Shown: positions 52,669 through 62,108 of the stretch, one piece after another | Layout of the letters: each line of letters starts with the position of its first letter | Numbering within the stretch: the first letter of the stretch is position 1 | From: Treponema sp. | GTDB taxonomy: Bacteria > Spirochaetota > Spirochaetia > Treponematales > Treponemataceae | DNA length: 64,000 bases | Assembly: GCA_017548565.1 (NCBI GenBank) | Contig: JAFYZU010000053.1 | Coordinates: forward strand, 1 to 64,000 | Direction: 5' to 3' | Notes under the pieces: model-generated | The model's database searches: none | What the model was told of the DNA's origin: nothing | The model's input: only the letters and a program-made list of their open reading frames with translations | Translations under genes and position numbers: made by a program

Positions 52669-54012
52669 TTATTTTCCGATTATATCTCTAGCCAGAATTT
52701 TTGCTATATTAGGGCGTTTTACTAAATCAGCTTTAAGTCCTTCTTCGCGTGCCTTGTTTACATAATCAGGACTCTGGAAACTGTACTTGAAGTTTGTATG
52801 AACATCGTATGTGCCTTTCATCAAAGCATAAGCATCTTCTGTCATTACAAGCTCTTCATCTGTCGGTATAACAAAAATCTTTGTCTTTGAATCATCAGCG
52901 TGGATGTATGTTTCTGCATTTCCTGTAAAAGACCATTCGTTTCTCTGAGCGTCAATCTTGATCCCGTAGTTTTCAAGACCTGAACAAGCCTTCATACGAG
53001 TGATAGGACCTCTTTCACCAACACCTGCAGTCCATACGATAGCGTCTACGTGTCCGAGTTCTGCCATGAATGCCCCGATGTATTTCTTAATGCGGAGAGC
53101 TTCCATATCAATAGAAAGCTGGCAGAGCTTGTCGCCCTTTGCAGCATCAATTTCGATATCGCGGCGGTCAGAGTATTTTCCGGTAATTCCAAGACATCCG
53201 CATTTTTTGTTCAAGGCAGTATCCATCTCATCTGCGCTCATACCTGTTTTTCTCATGATATAGAATGGAAGAGCCGGGTCAAGGTCGCCGGAACGTGTTC
53301 CCATTACAAGACCTTCGAGCGGTGTAATACCCATTGTTGTATCATAGCACACACCGTTTTTAACGGCACACATAGAAGAACCGTTACCGATGTGGCAGAT
53401 GATAAGGTTGCAGTCTTTTGGATCTTTTCCAAGAAGAATTGCAGCGCGTTTTGCAGTATAAAGAAAGCTTGTTCCGTGGAAACCGTAACGACGGGCTGCA
53501 TATTTTTCGTACCATTCACGAGGAATTGCATACTGGAAGGTTTCTTCAGGCATTGTCTGATGCCAGGCTGTATCCATGATTGCTGAATGAGGAATATTCG
53601 GCATTACCTTCTGTGCGGCTTCAATACCCATGATGTTTGCAGGCATGTGGAGAGGTCCGAGGTCTACTACCTCGCGGAAACCGTCCAAAACCTCTGGAGT
53701 GATAAGTACAGACTTTGTGAACTTTTCGCCGCCATGGAGTACGCGGTGACCTACAGCTCCAATTTCGTCCATCGATTTAATAACTCCGACTTCAGGGTCT
53801 GTAATTTCCTTTATGATTAATTCAATTGCTTCCTTGTGAGTAGGGCATGGACTTTCAATTTCTGTTTTATTACCTTTTGCTTTATGAGTGATGCAGGAAC
53901 CTTCAATTCCGATTCTTTCTACAACACCGTTTGCCATTACCTCTTTATTGTCCCAATCATAAACCTGATATTTTGCAGATGATGAACCGCAGTTCAAAGT
54001 TAAAATAACCAT
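52669..54012 (-). CDS. ackA: Acetate kinase
   Basis: 447 residues. [15 protein letters not shown] at the N-terminus, [18 protein letters not shown]-type motif ([18 protein letters not shown]), [32 protein letters not shown], and [14 protein letters not shown] are signature segments. Interconverts acetyl phosphate plus ADP and acetate plus ATP, giving ATP in fermentation. About 45 residues longer than the E. coli enzyme, mostly at the C-terminus (KARE...[13 protein letters not shown]). AAGGAG before the ATG. No pta nearby. Confidence 0.97.
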   Translation of the reverse strand: MVILTLNCGSSSAKYQVYDWDNKEVMANGVVERIGIEGSCITHKAKGNKTEIESPCPTHKEAIELIIKEITDPEVGVIKSMDEIGAVGHRVLHGGEKFTKSVLITPEVLDGFREVVDLGPLHMPANIMGIEAAQKVMPNIPHSAIMDTAWHQTMPEETFQYAIPREWYEKYAARRYGFHGTSFLYTAKRAAILLGKDPKDCNLIICHIGNGSSMCAVKNGVCYDTTMGITPLEGLVMGTRSGDLDPALPFYIMRKTGMSADEMDTALNKKCGCLGITGKYSDRRDIEIDAAKGDKLCQLSIDMEALRIKKYIGAFMAELGHVDAIVWTAGVGERGPITRMKACSGLENYGIKIDAQRNEWSFTGNAETYIHADDSKTKIFVIPTDEELVMTEDAYALMKGTYDVHTNFKYSFQSPDYVNKAREEGLKADLVKRPNIAKILARDIIGK

Positions 54013-54060
54013 ATAATTCTCCTTGATTAAAATACTGCATAAAAATTTTTATAGAGTAAT

Positions 54061-54089
54061 ATTATAAAATTATTACAAAGGTTTTTCAA
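54061..54089 (-). promoter_or_regulatory. Promoter of ackA
   Basis: Minus-strand TTGAAA (54084-54089), 17 bp, TATAAT (54061-54066). Leader of about 40 nt with AAGGAG. The -35 touches the end of the upstream gene. Confidence 0.72.
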
Positions 54090-55670
54090 TTATTCGCAGG
54101 AATATTTTACAACATTCGGAATATTGATTTTTGGTTCTTTCCTGTAAATATATTTCAAAGGATGAATGTCGAAGGCATTTGCTGCCCATCCTCCGGTTTC
54201 TTCAAGATCAATAAGATTACCTGCAACTGAATATTGAACTGGAATTACGACATAATTATCGAGTAAAACTGTTTCTGCTTTTGAAAGAAAATCATAGCGG
54301 TTTTCTTCGGCAGTTTCATTTGCTTTTTCAAGAAGCTCATCATATTCTTTGTTTGAAAAACCTGAATCGTTCAGCGAAGAATCAGATCTGAATAATTCGA
54401 GAAAGGCAAGAGGATCTGCAAAATCACCGATCCATGAATAAAAATATACATCGGCATTTGAGGTTCTGACATTCGAATAATAAAGCTCTGAAGGAGTTTC
54501 GTATACCTGAAGATCAATTCCCAGTTCTTCAAAGGCTTTTGCAATTTCTGCAAGAATGGAAATATTAAAACTGTTTGCAGGAATCTGAAAAACAAGCGGA
54601 AGAATCTTATCTTCAGGAATATTATATTTTTTCCTTGCTTCTTTTATCAGTTCTTTAGCGCGGATCTGATCGGTATAATCAAATCCTTCGACTCCAGGAT
54701 AATCTGTTAAAGGGTATACAAAGGTTGTAGCAGGGAAAAAACTTTCTGCCCTCAGAACATTCCATGGCATCGCTTCAAAAAGTGCTTCGCGGAATTCAAT
54801 ATAATCCCACACGCACTGCTCTTTTGAGTTTTTATAGGAAGGCTTGTATTTTGAATCCTTAAAGAAAAAATAACTTGTAGCAAACATCGCATTAATGCAA
54901 AGTGCCTTTTTGTTTAAAAGCTTTGTCGCATCAATCGCATTTGCAACCCAGTCAACAGAGCCTGTATTAAAATTCCAGACATTCTGCTGAGCGTCATCAC
55001 TTTGAATTATCCTGATTGTTTCCATCTGTACGTTGTTTTTATCCCAGTAGCATTGATTTTTTGTAAGGATAATTTCATTGTTCTTATTTGATTTTAAAAT
55101 GAATGGTCCGCTGTAAACCTTAGGATTTTTGTGAACGACTGAAAATGCAGGATGGCATAAAAGCTTCGGAAGATAATTTGCCTGTGATTTTAAATGGAAC
55201 ATCAATTCTGTATCTGAAAGGGCATAAATACCTACATCACTTTCACTGCATTTTTTGTTTCTGAATTCATTCGCATTTTTGATTACATCAAGCAGTGAGG
55301 CATAAGGCGCATCAGGATTGGAAAGAAGAGTGATGAAGGAATCTCTGACAGAAGCTGCCGTAATTTTTTCATTGTTCGAAAAACGTGCTTCCGGATTCAG
55401 CTTTAAGGTCCATCGTTTTTTATCGCGCGAAACTTTTATGTCAACTGCAATAGCATATTGCGGAGCAAGAGAAACAGGATTATAGGAAAAGAGTCCTTCG
55501 TAAAGTCCCGTCAGAATCTGAGTGTCCGAAGCCGATTCGGTTATCTGCGGATTCAGCTGATGGCGTGTTTTTGCTTCAATAATAACGAATTCCTTTTGTC
55601 CTGCAGACATGAAGCCTGTGCATAAAGACATAAAGACTGCAATAAGTGAGAGTGTTCTTTTTAATTTCAT
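54090..55670 (-). CDS. OppA-type peptide-binding protein (SBP_bac_5), no permease nearby
   Basis: 526 residues. Signal peptide about 1-23; the only early Cys (SLCTG) does not make a good lipobox. Family 5 solute-binding landmarks: LNPQITESASDTQILTGLYEGLFSYNP, WTLKLNPEARFSNNEKITAASVRDSF, FHLKSQANYLPKLLCHPAFSVVHK, and EALFEAMPWNVLRAE, FYSWIGDFADPLAFLELFRSDSS. Binds oligopeptides or similar solutes outside the membrane. No opp/dpp permease or ATPase genes are present. ATGA overlap with the upstream unknown gene; the peptidase gene pepT is divergent. Confidence 0.88.
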   Translation of the reverse strand: MKLKRTLSLIAVFMSLCTGFMSAGQKEFVIIEAKTRHQLNPQITESASDTQILTGLYEGLFSYNPVSLAPQYAIAVDIKVSRDKKRWTLKLNPEARFSNNEKITAASVRDSFITLLSNPDAPYASLLDVIKNANEFRNKKCSESDVGIYALSDTELMFHLKSQANYLPKLLCHPAFSVVHKNPKVYSGPFILKSNKNNEIILTKNQCYWDKNNVQMETIRIIQSDDAQQNVWNFNTGSVDWVANAIDATKLLNKKALCINAMFATSYFFFKDSKYKPSYKNSKEQCVWDYIEFREALFEAMPWNVLRAESFFPATTFVYPLTDYPGVEGFDYTDQIRAKELIKEARKKYNIPEDKILPLVFQIPANSFNISILAEIAKAFEELGIDLQVYETPSELYYSNVRTSNADVYFYSWIGDFADPLAFLELFRSDSSLNDSGFSNKEYDELLEKANETAEENRYDFLSKAETVLLDNYVVIPVQYSVAGNLIDLEETGGWAANAFDIHPLKYIYRKEPKINIPNVVKYSCE

Positions 55671-57097
55671 TGTTCCTGAATTCCTAGTTTTCTGAGCTGA
55701 GCTTCTTCTTCAATAAAAGCAACATATTCACCGCGTTTTTTATTAATGTCAATGATGATGTTTCGGTAAGCGGATAAATCTACTTTTAGTCCTTTTAATT
55801 TTGGTTTCAGAAGAATTTCAACAGTTGCTTTGAAATAATCATCAAGGGAATTTATTGTAGTAAAAAGCTGCTGGTTTTCTTTCAGCTGTGCATTTATAAA
55901 ATTCAATATTTCGACATCTTTTTTGCTTGTAATTTTTGAATATTCAGCGCCGTGAGCAGAAATTGAAGAATAGAGCTTTATTTTCTTTTCAATGTCTTCC
56001 AGAAAATCGTTCACATTGATTTTTACGAAGGATTTTACACCGCTTTTTGAATCTATTACCGGAAGATTACAGATTCTTGTCTTTGGAGGAATTGCAAAAA
56101 GCTTACGCAATGCATTTTTTATTCTTGTAAGAAGATTCTTTTTTTCTGCAAACAGAAGATCAAAATCTTCACGGAGCTTTGCAGAAAATTGTGCAATTAC
56201 TGGAGCGAGAAATCCGAAGGCGTTGAGACATGTTGTCAGTAATTCCTGCGCATTCGGTCCGTTCTTCTTTTTTGAATTTATTTTTGCTTTAGGGATGAAT
56301 TCCAGCTTGTTCAGGACATTCTGCCTCAAAACTGCACCATTTAATCCCTGATCCTCTTCTATGATGTCGTTGATTAAGTCTTTGTAAAAATTTTTCTTTC
56401 CGATTACCTTTGTATAAAGCTTCTTGATTTCAGAAAGCTCATTTTCCGGTGAACTGAATGCAAATTCTGCGTTAAACTCTGGATGCTCAAAAATATCTTT
56501 TCGTACACGTCCCTTGTAAAGCTCTTTCTGAAAATCGATGAGCTCTGCCAGCAGCCTGTTTATCTGTGAAATTGACTGGGCGCTTTTTTCAAGTGAATCG
56601 TTTATTGCACTCATCAGTACTGCAGGTGCATTTGTTCTTGCGGCTTGTACAATCTCTGCCAGTGCTTTTGTATTCATTGAAGTGCTGTTTACCGAAAGAT
56701 TTTCCCAGTCAAAGGTTTTATTCAGCTCGAGCATTGTCTTGATTCTTGTAACCGTGATGTTTTCTACCGAAAAACGGAAATAGGTACAGATAAAATCGAG
56801 CATCATTTCATAATCAGAAAGACGTGCTCCTAAAACATGCGGAATATCTGAATCATTGAAGTTTGAGGTATCTGTCGGGACAATATCTGAAATGCGGCGG
56901 TCAAGCTTATATGGATCTTTTTCTATAAGTGATTTTTTGATGAACAGGTCATTAAGGTTTTTTATACAGGTAAAATGCATTCTGTAATGTGTAAGCATTT
57001 CCTGAAGGCGTTCCGTGTTGAACCATTCCTGTTTTTTTGCGAGAGCTATTTCAAGTTTGTTGATGTAATTTAAAATCTCTTCTTTATTAGCTTCCAT
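55667..57097 (-). CDS. Uncharacterised helical protein
   Basis: 476 residues, almost all helical and rich in Lys, Glu, Asn and Leu, with no signal peptide and no TM segment, so probably cytoplasmic. It begins EEILNYINKLEIALAKKQEWF and ends YVAFIEEEAQLRKLGIQEQ. A proline- and basic-rich segment IKNALRKLFAIPPKTRICNLP lies near residue 345. I do not recognise the family, though size and composition resemble lineage-specific spirochaetal proteins. It overlaps the peptide-binding protein gene by ATGA, so the two are co-translated. Confidence 0.65.
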   Translation of the reverse strand: MEANKEEILNYINKLEIALAKKQEWFNTERLQEMLTHYRMHFTCIKNLNDLFIKKSLIEKDPYKLDRRISDIVPTDTSNFNDSDIPHVLGARLSDYEMMLDFICTYFRFSVENITVTRIKTMLELNKTFDWENLSVNSTSMNTKALAEIVQAARTNAPAVLMSAINDSLEKSAQSISQINRLLAELIDFQKELYKGRVRKDIFEHPEFNAEFAFSSPENELSEIKKLYTKVIGKKNFYKDLINDIIEEDQGLNGAVLRQNVLNKLEFIPKAKINSKKKNGPNAQELLTTCLNAFGFLAPVIAQFSAKLREDFDLLFAEKKNLLTRIKNALRKLFAIPPKTRICNLPVIDSKSGVKSFVKINVNDFLEDIEKKIKLYSSISAHGAEYSKITSKKDVEILNFINAQLKENQQLFTTINSLDDYFKATVEILLKPKLKGLKVDLSAYRNIIIDINKKRGEYVAFIEEEAQLRKLGIQEQ

Positions 57098-57109
57098 ATA
57101 ATATAATTA

Positions 57110-57138
57110 TCGACCATTTCTTAAAAATTTGATAGTGT
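57110..57138 (+). promoter_or_regulatory. Possible promoter of pepT, leaderless
   Basis: TCGACC (57110-57115), 17 bp, TAGTGT (57133-57138), 6 nt to the ATG at 57145. Both boxes are weak matches; the spacing matches other leaderless candidates in the window. Confidence 0.35.
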
Positions 57139-57144
57139 ATTCTT

Positions 57145-58341
57145 ATGTACAATTATATAAGTAATTCAGACAAAAACAAGAAAAATTTACTTGAACGGTT
57201 TGTCAGATATACGAAAATATGGTCAGAAAGCTCAGAAGAAAATGCAGATAAAGGGATTTTTCCATCGACTCCGCAGCAGTTTGATTTTGCAAAGATTCTT
57301 GAAAAGGATCTGATTGAAATCGGCATGAAGGATGTGCAGGTTACCGATGATTGTTATGTTTATTCACGCCTTCCTGCTTCACAGGGAATGGAAAATTTAC
57401 AAAGCCTTTTATTTCTTGCTCATTTAGATACAGTTGATGAGGTTACCGGGAAAAATGTCAATCCGCAGATAAAGGATTCAAAGGGTTTTACAGATGACCC
57501 GACAGATACAATTATAACGACGGATGGAAATACACTTCTTGGTGCAGACGATAAGGCAGGAATCTGCGCAATAATGAGTGCACTTCAATTTCTCACTGAG
57601 AATCAGGATGTAAAACACCGTGAAGTCGAAGTGATTTTTTCACCCGATGAAGAAACAGGACACGGAATGGATAAGGTTCCGTTAAAGCTTATAAAATCAA
57701 AGTGTGCTTATACAGTCGATGGAGGAGAAGAGGGTGAGCTTGAATCAGAATGCTTCAATGCCTGGGCCTGCAAGGTTACGTTTACCGGAAAATCCTGTCA
57801 TACCGGTTCTGCAAAAAAAGACGGAATGATAAATTCAGTAAAAATGGCTTCATTCTTCGTTCAACTGCTGCCCCGTCGTAAAGCACCCGAAACAACCGAT
57901 AAATATCAGGGGTTTATAGCACCGATGGATATAAGCGGCGGCGTGGAAAAAACAGATGTACAGCTTCTTCTTCGTGCTTTTACTGAACGCGAAATTGAAA
58001 AAGAGAAAAAAATAATCGGTAAACTTTCACGCAGGATTGAAAAGAAATTCAAGGGTAAGGTAAACATAAGTTATACACACCAGTATATGAATATGAAGCA
58101 GAAGATGGATGAATATCCTCAGGTTGTGCAGAATTTAAAAAAAGCATACAATTGTGCGGGTGTCAGAATAATTCAAAAACCGATCCGCGGTGGTACGGAT
58201 GGTTCAAGACTTACTCAGATGGGAATTCCGACACCGAATATTTTTACCGGCGCACATAATTTTCATTCACGCAGCGAATGGTGCTCTCTAAACCAGATGA
58301 GTAAAAGTGCCGATGTTATAATCAACTTATTAATGGAGTAA
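57145..58341 (+). CDS. pepT: Peptidase T (tripeptide aminopeptidase)
   Basis: 398 residues, M20 metallopeptidase. Zinc ligands and catalytic residues: LAHLDTVDEV, GADDKAGICAIM, SPDEETGHGMDK (catalytic Glu-Glu), YTVDGGEEGELE and the C-terminal FTGAHNFHSRSEW. KVTFTGKSCHTGSAKKDGMINSV marks the dimerisation lid. Cleaves the N-terminal residue from tripeptides in the cytoplasm. Divergent from a peptide-binding protein operon, which fits peptide use. No ribosome site. Confidence 0.95.
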   Translation: MYNYISNSDKNKKNLLERFVRYTKIWSESSEENADKGIFPSTPQQFDFAKILEKDLIEIGMKDVQVTDDCYVYSRLPASQGMENLQSLLFLAHLDTVDEVTGKNVNPQIKDSKGFTDDPTDTIITTDGNTLLGADDKAGICAIMSALQFLTENQDVKHREVEVIFSPDEETGHGMDKVPLKLIKSKCAYTVDGGEEGELESECFNAWACKVTFTGKSCHTGSAKKDGMINSVKMASFFVQLLPRRKAPETTDKYQGFIAPMDISGGVEKTDVQLLLRAFTEREIEKEKKIIGKLSRRIEKKFKGKVNISYTHQYMNMKQKMDEYPQVVQNLKKAYNCAGVRIIQKPIRGGTDGSRLTQMGIPTPNIFTGAHNFHSRSEWCSLNQMSKSADVIINLLME

Positions 58342-58349
58342 TTTTTTTT

Positions 58350-59636
58350 ATGCATGAATATGTAATAGAAGGCGGATATCCTATAAACGGAACAATAACT
58401 GCGAGCGGAAACAAAAATGCGGCACTCCCCTGTATAGCGGCGTGTCTGCTTACAAAAGAAACAGTAATCCTTCATAATATCCCGCAGATTCAGGATACAA
58501 ACGTAATGTTTGAAATCCTTAAATCGCTTGGTGCAAAGGTTGAAAAACTGAGCAGGAATAACTGGAAAATTCAGTGTTCTGATATAAAGACTTTTTCGCT
58601 TCCTTCAGATCTTACGAAAAAAGTCAGAGGTTCTATTGTTTTTGCAGGTCCATTAACAGCAAGAATGGGAAAATGTGAAATGATGCCTCCCGGTGGTGAT
58701 GTAATCGGACGAAGAAGGGTTGATACACATTTTCTTGTATTAAAGCAGCTTGGAGTTGATGTAAAGGTGAACGGTCATTTTTCGTTTTCTACTAACAAGC
58801 TTGTAGGAGCAGACATCTTTCTGGACGAAGCCTCGGTTACAGCCACTGAGAATGCAGTAATGGCAGCAGCGGTTGCAGAAGGAACAACAATCCTTCAGAA
58901 CTGTGCAAGCGAGCCCCATGTTCAGGATGTATGCAAAATGCTCAATGCGATGGGTGCAAAAATCAGCGGAATAGGAAGCAATATACTTACGATTCATGGA
59001 GTAAAGGAGCTTAAAGGCTGTGAATATACGATTGGTCCTGATTATATAGAAATCGGATCATATATCGGAATGGCAGCTGCAACTCACGGTAAAATTACAA
59101 TCAAGGGTATTAGGGCAGAAGAGATGCGCCCTCTTAAGTATAATTTTGCAAAGCTCGGAATAACCTGGACAATTGACGGTGATGAACTTACTGTTCCTAA
59201 TACACAGGAGCTTAAGGTTCATGATGATATCGGAAATGCCACTCCAAAAATTGATGACATGCCGTGGCCCGGTTTCCCTGCAGATTTAACTTCGATTATG
59301 ACTGTAGTTGCTACCCAGGTAAACGGAACCGTTTTAATTTTTGAAAAGATGTTCGAGAGCAGAATGTTCTTTGTAGATAAGCTTATAAGCATGGGTGCAA
59401 AAATTACATTATGTGATCCTCATCGTGCCGTAGTAAGCGGAACTTCCATGCTTCATGGTGATAATCTTGTTTCGCCTGATATCAGGGCCGGAATGGCAAT
59501 GGTAATAGCAGCTTTATGTGCACACGGCGAAAGTCATATCCGTAACGTCTATCAGATTGAAAGGGGATATGAAGATCTTGTTGGAAGTTTACAGAGTCTT
59601 GGAGCACACATAAAACAGGTTGAATTAGAAGAATAG
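58350..59636 (+). CDS. murA: UDP-GlcNAc enolpyruvyl transferase MurA, Cys-to-Asp variant
   Basis: 428 residues. First committed step of peptidoglycan synthesis: transfers enolpyruvate from PEP to UDP-GlcNAc. Lys22 is present in SGNKNAALP, and Arg-rich RRRVDTHF, DYIEIGSYIGMAA and FESRMFFVDKL follow. The catalytic-loop Cys (Cys115 in E. coli, PGGCAIG) is replaced by Asp117 in PPGGDVIGRR. Such Cys-to-Asp MurA enzymes (Mycobacterium, Chlamydia, Borrelia) stay active but resist fosfomycin. The ATG lies 8 nt after pepT. Confidence 0.96.
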   Translation: MHEYVIEGGYPINGTITASGNKNAALPCIAACLLTKETVILHNIPQIQDTNVMFEILKSLGAKVEKLSRNNWKIQCSDIKTFSLPSDLTKKVRGSIVFAGPLTARMGKCEMMPPGGDVIGRRRVDTHFLVLKQLGVDVKVNGHFSFSTNKLVGADIFLDEASVTATENAVMAAAVAEGTTILQNCASEPHVQDVCKMLNAMGAKISGIGSNILTIHGVKELKGCEYTIGPDYIEIGSYIGMAAATHGKITIKGIRAEEMRPLKYNFAKLGITWTIDGDELTVPNTQELKVHDDIGNATPKIDDMPWPGFPADLTSIMTVVATQVNGTVLIFEKMFESRMFFVDKLISMGAKITLCDPHRAVVSGTSMLHGDNLVSPDIRAGMAMVIAALCAHGESHIRNVYQIERGYEDLVGSLQSLGAHIKQVELEE

Positions 59637-59640
59637 TTTT

Positions 59641-61176
59641 ATGATTAAGGTACCGACAAAAATAAAAATCCCTTTTTTATGGGGAAAAGCAGTATTCAAT
59701 AAACATAAATGGTCACAGATAAACTGGATTGTCGGTCCTAACGGCTCAGGAAAAACACTTCTTGCAGAACAGATTTCCAATGCATTCAAAAGCTCAGGCT
59801 ATGAATTGATTTTCTTAAAAAGCGACAGGCAGAATCAGGAAAAGCTTCTTTTAACGCTAAAGAACGATGAAAAAGTCAGATTAAAAATTCAAAAGGTGCT
59901 GTCGAATATGTTTTCAAAAAGCATCAGCTTTATAGAAGATATTGACGGTACTTACATCCCTATTGTAAAAAACAAATCGTGGAATGTTGAATACATGCTT
60001 GAGGATGCAGAATGTCACGGGCTTAAGGAAATAATTACACTTCTTGTATGCCTGTATTCTGCCGGTGCAAAGAAAAAATGCTGCATTATTTTTGATGAAC
60101 CTGAGCTGCATCTTCATCCGCAGTTCCAGTCCTTTTTTATGAATGAGCTACGCAATGAATCACAGAAAAATTCAAGGAATGCTTTTTTTCTCGTAACACA
60201 TTCTCCGTTCTTTATAGATTTACGTTCTAGCGATGATCTTATTGGTGTAGTTGTATGTCATACAAACAAGGAGCCTACATTCATCGAAGAACTTTCAAAT
60301 AATGATGACAATCTTTTCAGACGCTTTCTTCCAAGATTCAATACATATCACAAGCAGTTCTTTTTTTCTGATAATCAGATTTTCGTAGAAGGTTATACCG
60401 ATCAGCAGATGTTTACGAATCTTCTTCCTTTTGTTGATGAAAGTATTTCTACCGCTGGAACAGGAATAATTGATGTTGGCGGTAAGGATGAGCTTGGAGT
60501 TTTCTGTAAGGTCTGTTCACTTTTGGGAACAAGCGGACGTATCATCACGGATCTTGATTCTCTTTTCAGCGGAAAGCTCCGGGAGGTTTTCTGTAAGGAT
60601 TCACGTGTCGTACAATGGCTGTCTAAACAGAACGAAAAACAACAGGATTTTTACCGTACGATTTTCAGTAACCGTGAGATGGAACAGCAGATTACTTTAG
60701 ATAAACTCATCTATCGCCTTGAAAGAATGCTTATTCCCATTGGAAATGAACTTACCGATGAAAATAAAACAATACCTTCATCTCTTGGACTCGTTCACGA
60801 AAAACTGTGCTTCTTACAGACAAAGCATATAAATGCAGATAATGTAGATACGTATAAAACAGTAATCCTTCAGGCAATAATAAACAAAGACCGTGAGCTT
60901 GAAGAATTTCTTTCGCCTTATGTTTCTCAAACAATCAGCTCAATCAAGAATCTTTATTATCTTATTCTTGCAGCGGCAGAAAGCGCAAAGGTTTATATTC
61001 TGCCCAAAGGATGTATTGAACACTACTACACGCAGAATAAAATTGAATACATGCCGGTTTCAGGTAAGGACCGTCTTTTTCACAATGAGCTTGAATTTAT
61101 ACAGGATTCTTCGAAAAAAACAATCTGTCGTGAATATTCCGAGCTTATTACTCTTTTGACAAAAGCCTGCAATTAA
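59641..61176 (+). CDS. OLD-family ATPase/TOPRIM nuclease
   Basis: 511 residues. Walker A VGPNGSGKT (31-39), Walker B CCIIFDEPELHLHP (147-160), H-loop VTHSPF, then a TOPRIM domain with IFVEGYTDQQMF (Glu250), IDVGGKDELG and TDLDSL (Asp304, Asp306). This is the ABC-ATPase plus TOPRIM layout of OLD nucleases, such as phage P2 Old and Gabija GajA. It stands alone without a GajB-type helicase or RecBCD-like gene, 4 nt after murA. Role is probably DNA repair or phage defence; not decidable here. Confidence 0.88.
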   Translation: MIKVPTKIKIPFLWGKAVFNKHKWSQINWIVGPNGSGKTLLAEQISNAFKSSGYELIFLKSDRQNQEKLLLTLKNDEKVRLKIQKVLSNMFSKSISFIEDIDGTYIPIVKNKSWNVEYMLEDAECHGLKEIITLLVCLYSAGAKKKCCIIFDEPELHLHPQFQSFFMNELRNESQKNSRNAFFLVTHSPFFIDLRSSDDLIGVVVCHTNKEPTFIEELSNNDDNLFRRFLPRFNTYHKQFFFSDNQIFVEGYTDQQMFTNLLPFVDESISTAGTGIIDVGGKDELGVFCKVCSLLGTSGRIITDLDSLFSGKLREVFCKDSRVVQWLSKQNEKQQDFYRTIFSNREMEQQITLDKLIYRLERMLIPIGNELTDENKTIPSSLGLVHEKLCFLQTKHINADNVDTYKTVILQAIINKDRELEEFLSPYVSQTISSIKNLYYLILAAAESAKVYILPKGCIEHYYTQNKIEYMPVSGKDRLFHNELEFIQDSSKKTICREYSELITLLTKACN

Positions 61177-61185
61177 CAATATAAT
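61156..61185 (+). promoter_or_regulatory. Promoter of the 61.3-kb lipoprotein gene
   Basis: TTGACA (61156-61161), 18 bp, TATAAT (61180-61185), both exact. The -35 lies inside the end of the nuclease gene. A second TA-rich region follows before the AAAAGGA ribosome site. Confidence 0.65.
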
Positions 61186-61250
61186 GTAACAAATCAGATT
61201 TTTAACTGTCTTATATTATATAACTAATATAAAATGAAAAGGATATAATC

Positions 61251-62084
61251 ATGAAAATTTTAAACAAAAAATCAATTCTTTCACTTGCAGTAATTGCCGC
61301 ATTATTCTGTTCCTGTGAATCTTCAAAGGTAGAGCAGGCTTCAACTCCTGATTCTTACAATGATGAAAGCAGTGCCGCTGTTCAGACTCAGGCAGAAGAA
61401 AGTTCAGATTCAGGTAAAAAAGCTGAAACTTCAACTAAAATTGTAACAAAAGAATCAAAGAAATCTGTATTTAAAAATCCGTTCGGTGATTTTACATCTT
61501 TCGGTAACAAGGATGACTATATCAAATATGAAACAGGTTCTGTTTTTTCAAAAGAAGTAATGGGAAATCTTAAGGAAAAAGAAACAGAAATCCTTATAAG
61601 AAAAGACAATTATATGACAGGCTTCGAAAGCTCATATATGTCCGGCTACTATATCATCCAGTTTAATGAAAATGCACGTAAGAAGCTTGCAGAGGCAGTT
61701 GATTTGTATCTCAGCGATTTTGAAAATAAACGTCTTGACAGAAAAGGCTCTCAGACAGCAAAAAAATATGGAAAAATAAGCTATCAGCTTAACTGGGGAA
61801 CAATCAAAAGCTCAACTCCTAACAATGGAAGGGGAACAGGTTATCTTGGATATGAATTTGTAAACGGATCTCCATATTTTACAATCAGTAATTTTGCTTT
61901 TATAAATGATTATTACAAGATTGCGGGAGAGGCAACATCAAGGGAATCTCTTGCAGTAAAGTATTATTTTACGAAAGCACAGATTACTCATCTTGTTGAA
62001 TGCATGACAGACGATGTAATCAGGGAACGAATTGCTGAACTTCAGCCTTCCGCAGGTGTTACAGAAGCTGCCGATGAATATTAA
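61251..62084 (+). CDS. Putative lipoprotein
   Basis: 277 residues. Leader ends LFCSC (Cys about 23). Residues 25-75 are Ser/Thr/Glu/Lys-rich and likely a flexible linker. The folded part (about 80-270) starts FKNPFGDFTSFGNKDDYIKYE and has GYYIIQFNENARKKLAEAVDLYLSDFENKRLDRKGSQTAKKYG and GYLGYEFVNGSPYFTISNFAFIND. It looks like one alpha/beta domain; family not recognised. AAAAGGA lies 6-7 nt before the ATG. argR follows after 24 nt. Confidence 0.75.
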   Translation: MKILNKKSILSLAVIAALFCSCESSKVEQASTPDSYNDESSAAVQTQAEESSDSGKKAETSTKIVTKESKKSVFKNPFGDFTSFGNKDDYIKYETGSVFSKEVMGNLKEKETEILIRKDNYMTGFESSYMSGYYIIQFNENARKKLAEAVDLYLSDFENKRLDRKGSQTAKKYGKISYQLNWGTIKSSTPNNGRGTGYLGYEFVNGSPYFTISNFAFINDYYKIAGEATSRESLAVKYYFTKAQITHLVECMTDDVIRERIAELQPSAGVTEAADEY

Positions 62085-62108
62085 TCCTGGGGTGAGCCGG
62101 AGCATCAG

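Noticed and set aside
53050-53586. 178-residue ORF antisense to ackA
   Set aside because: It is a shadow of a highly conserved ackA coding region, without ribosome site or recognisable protein features.
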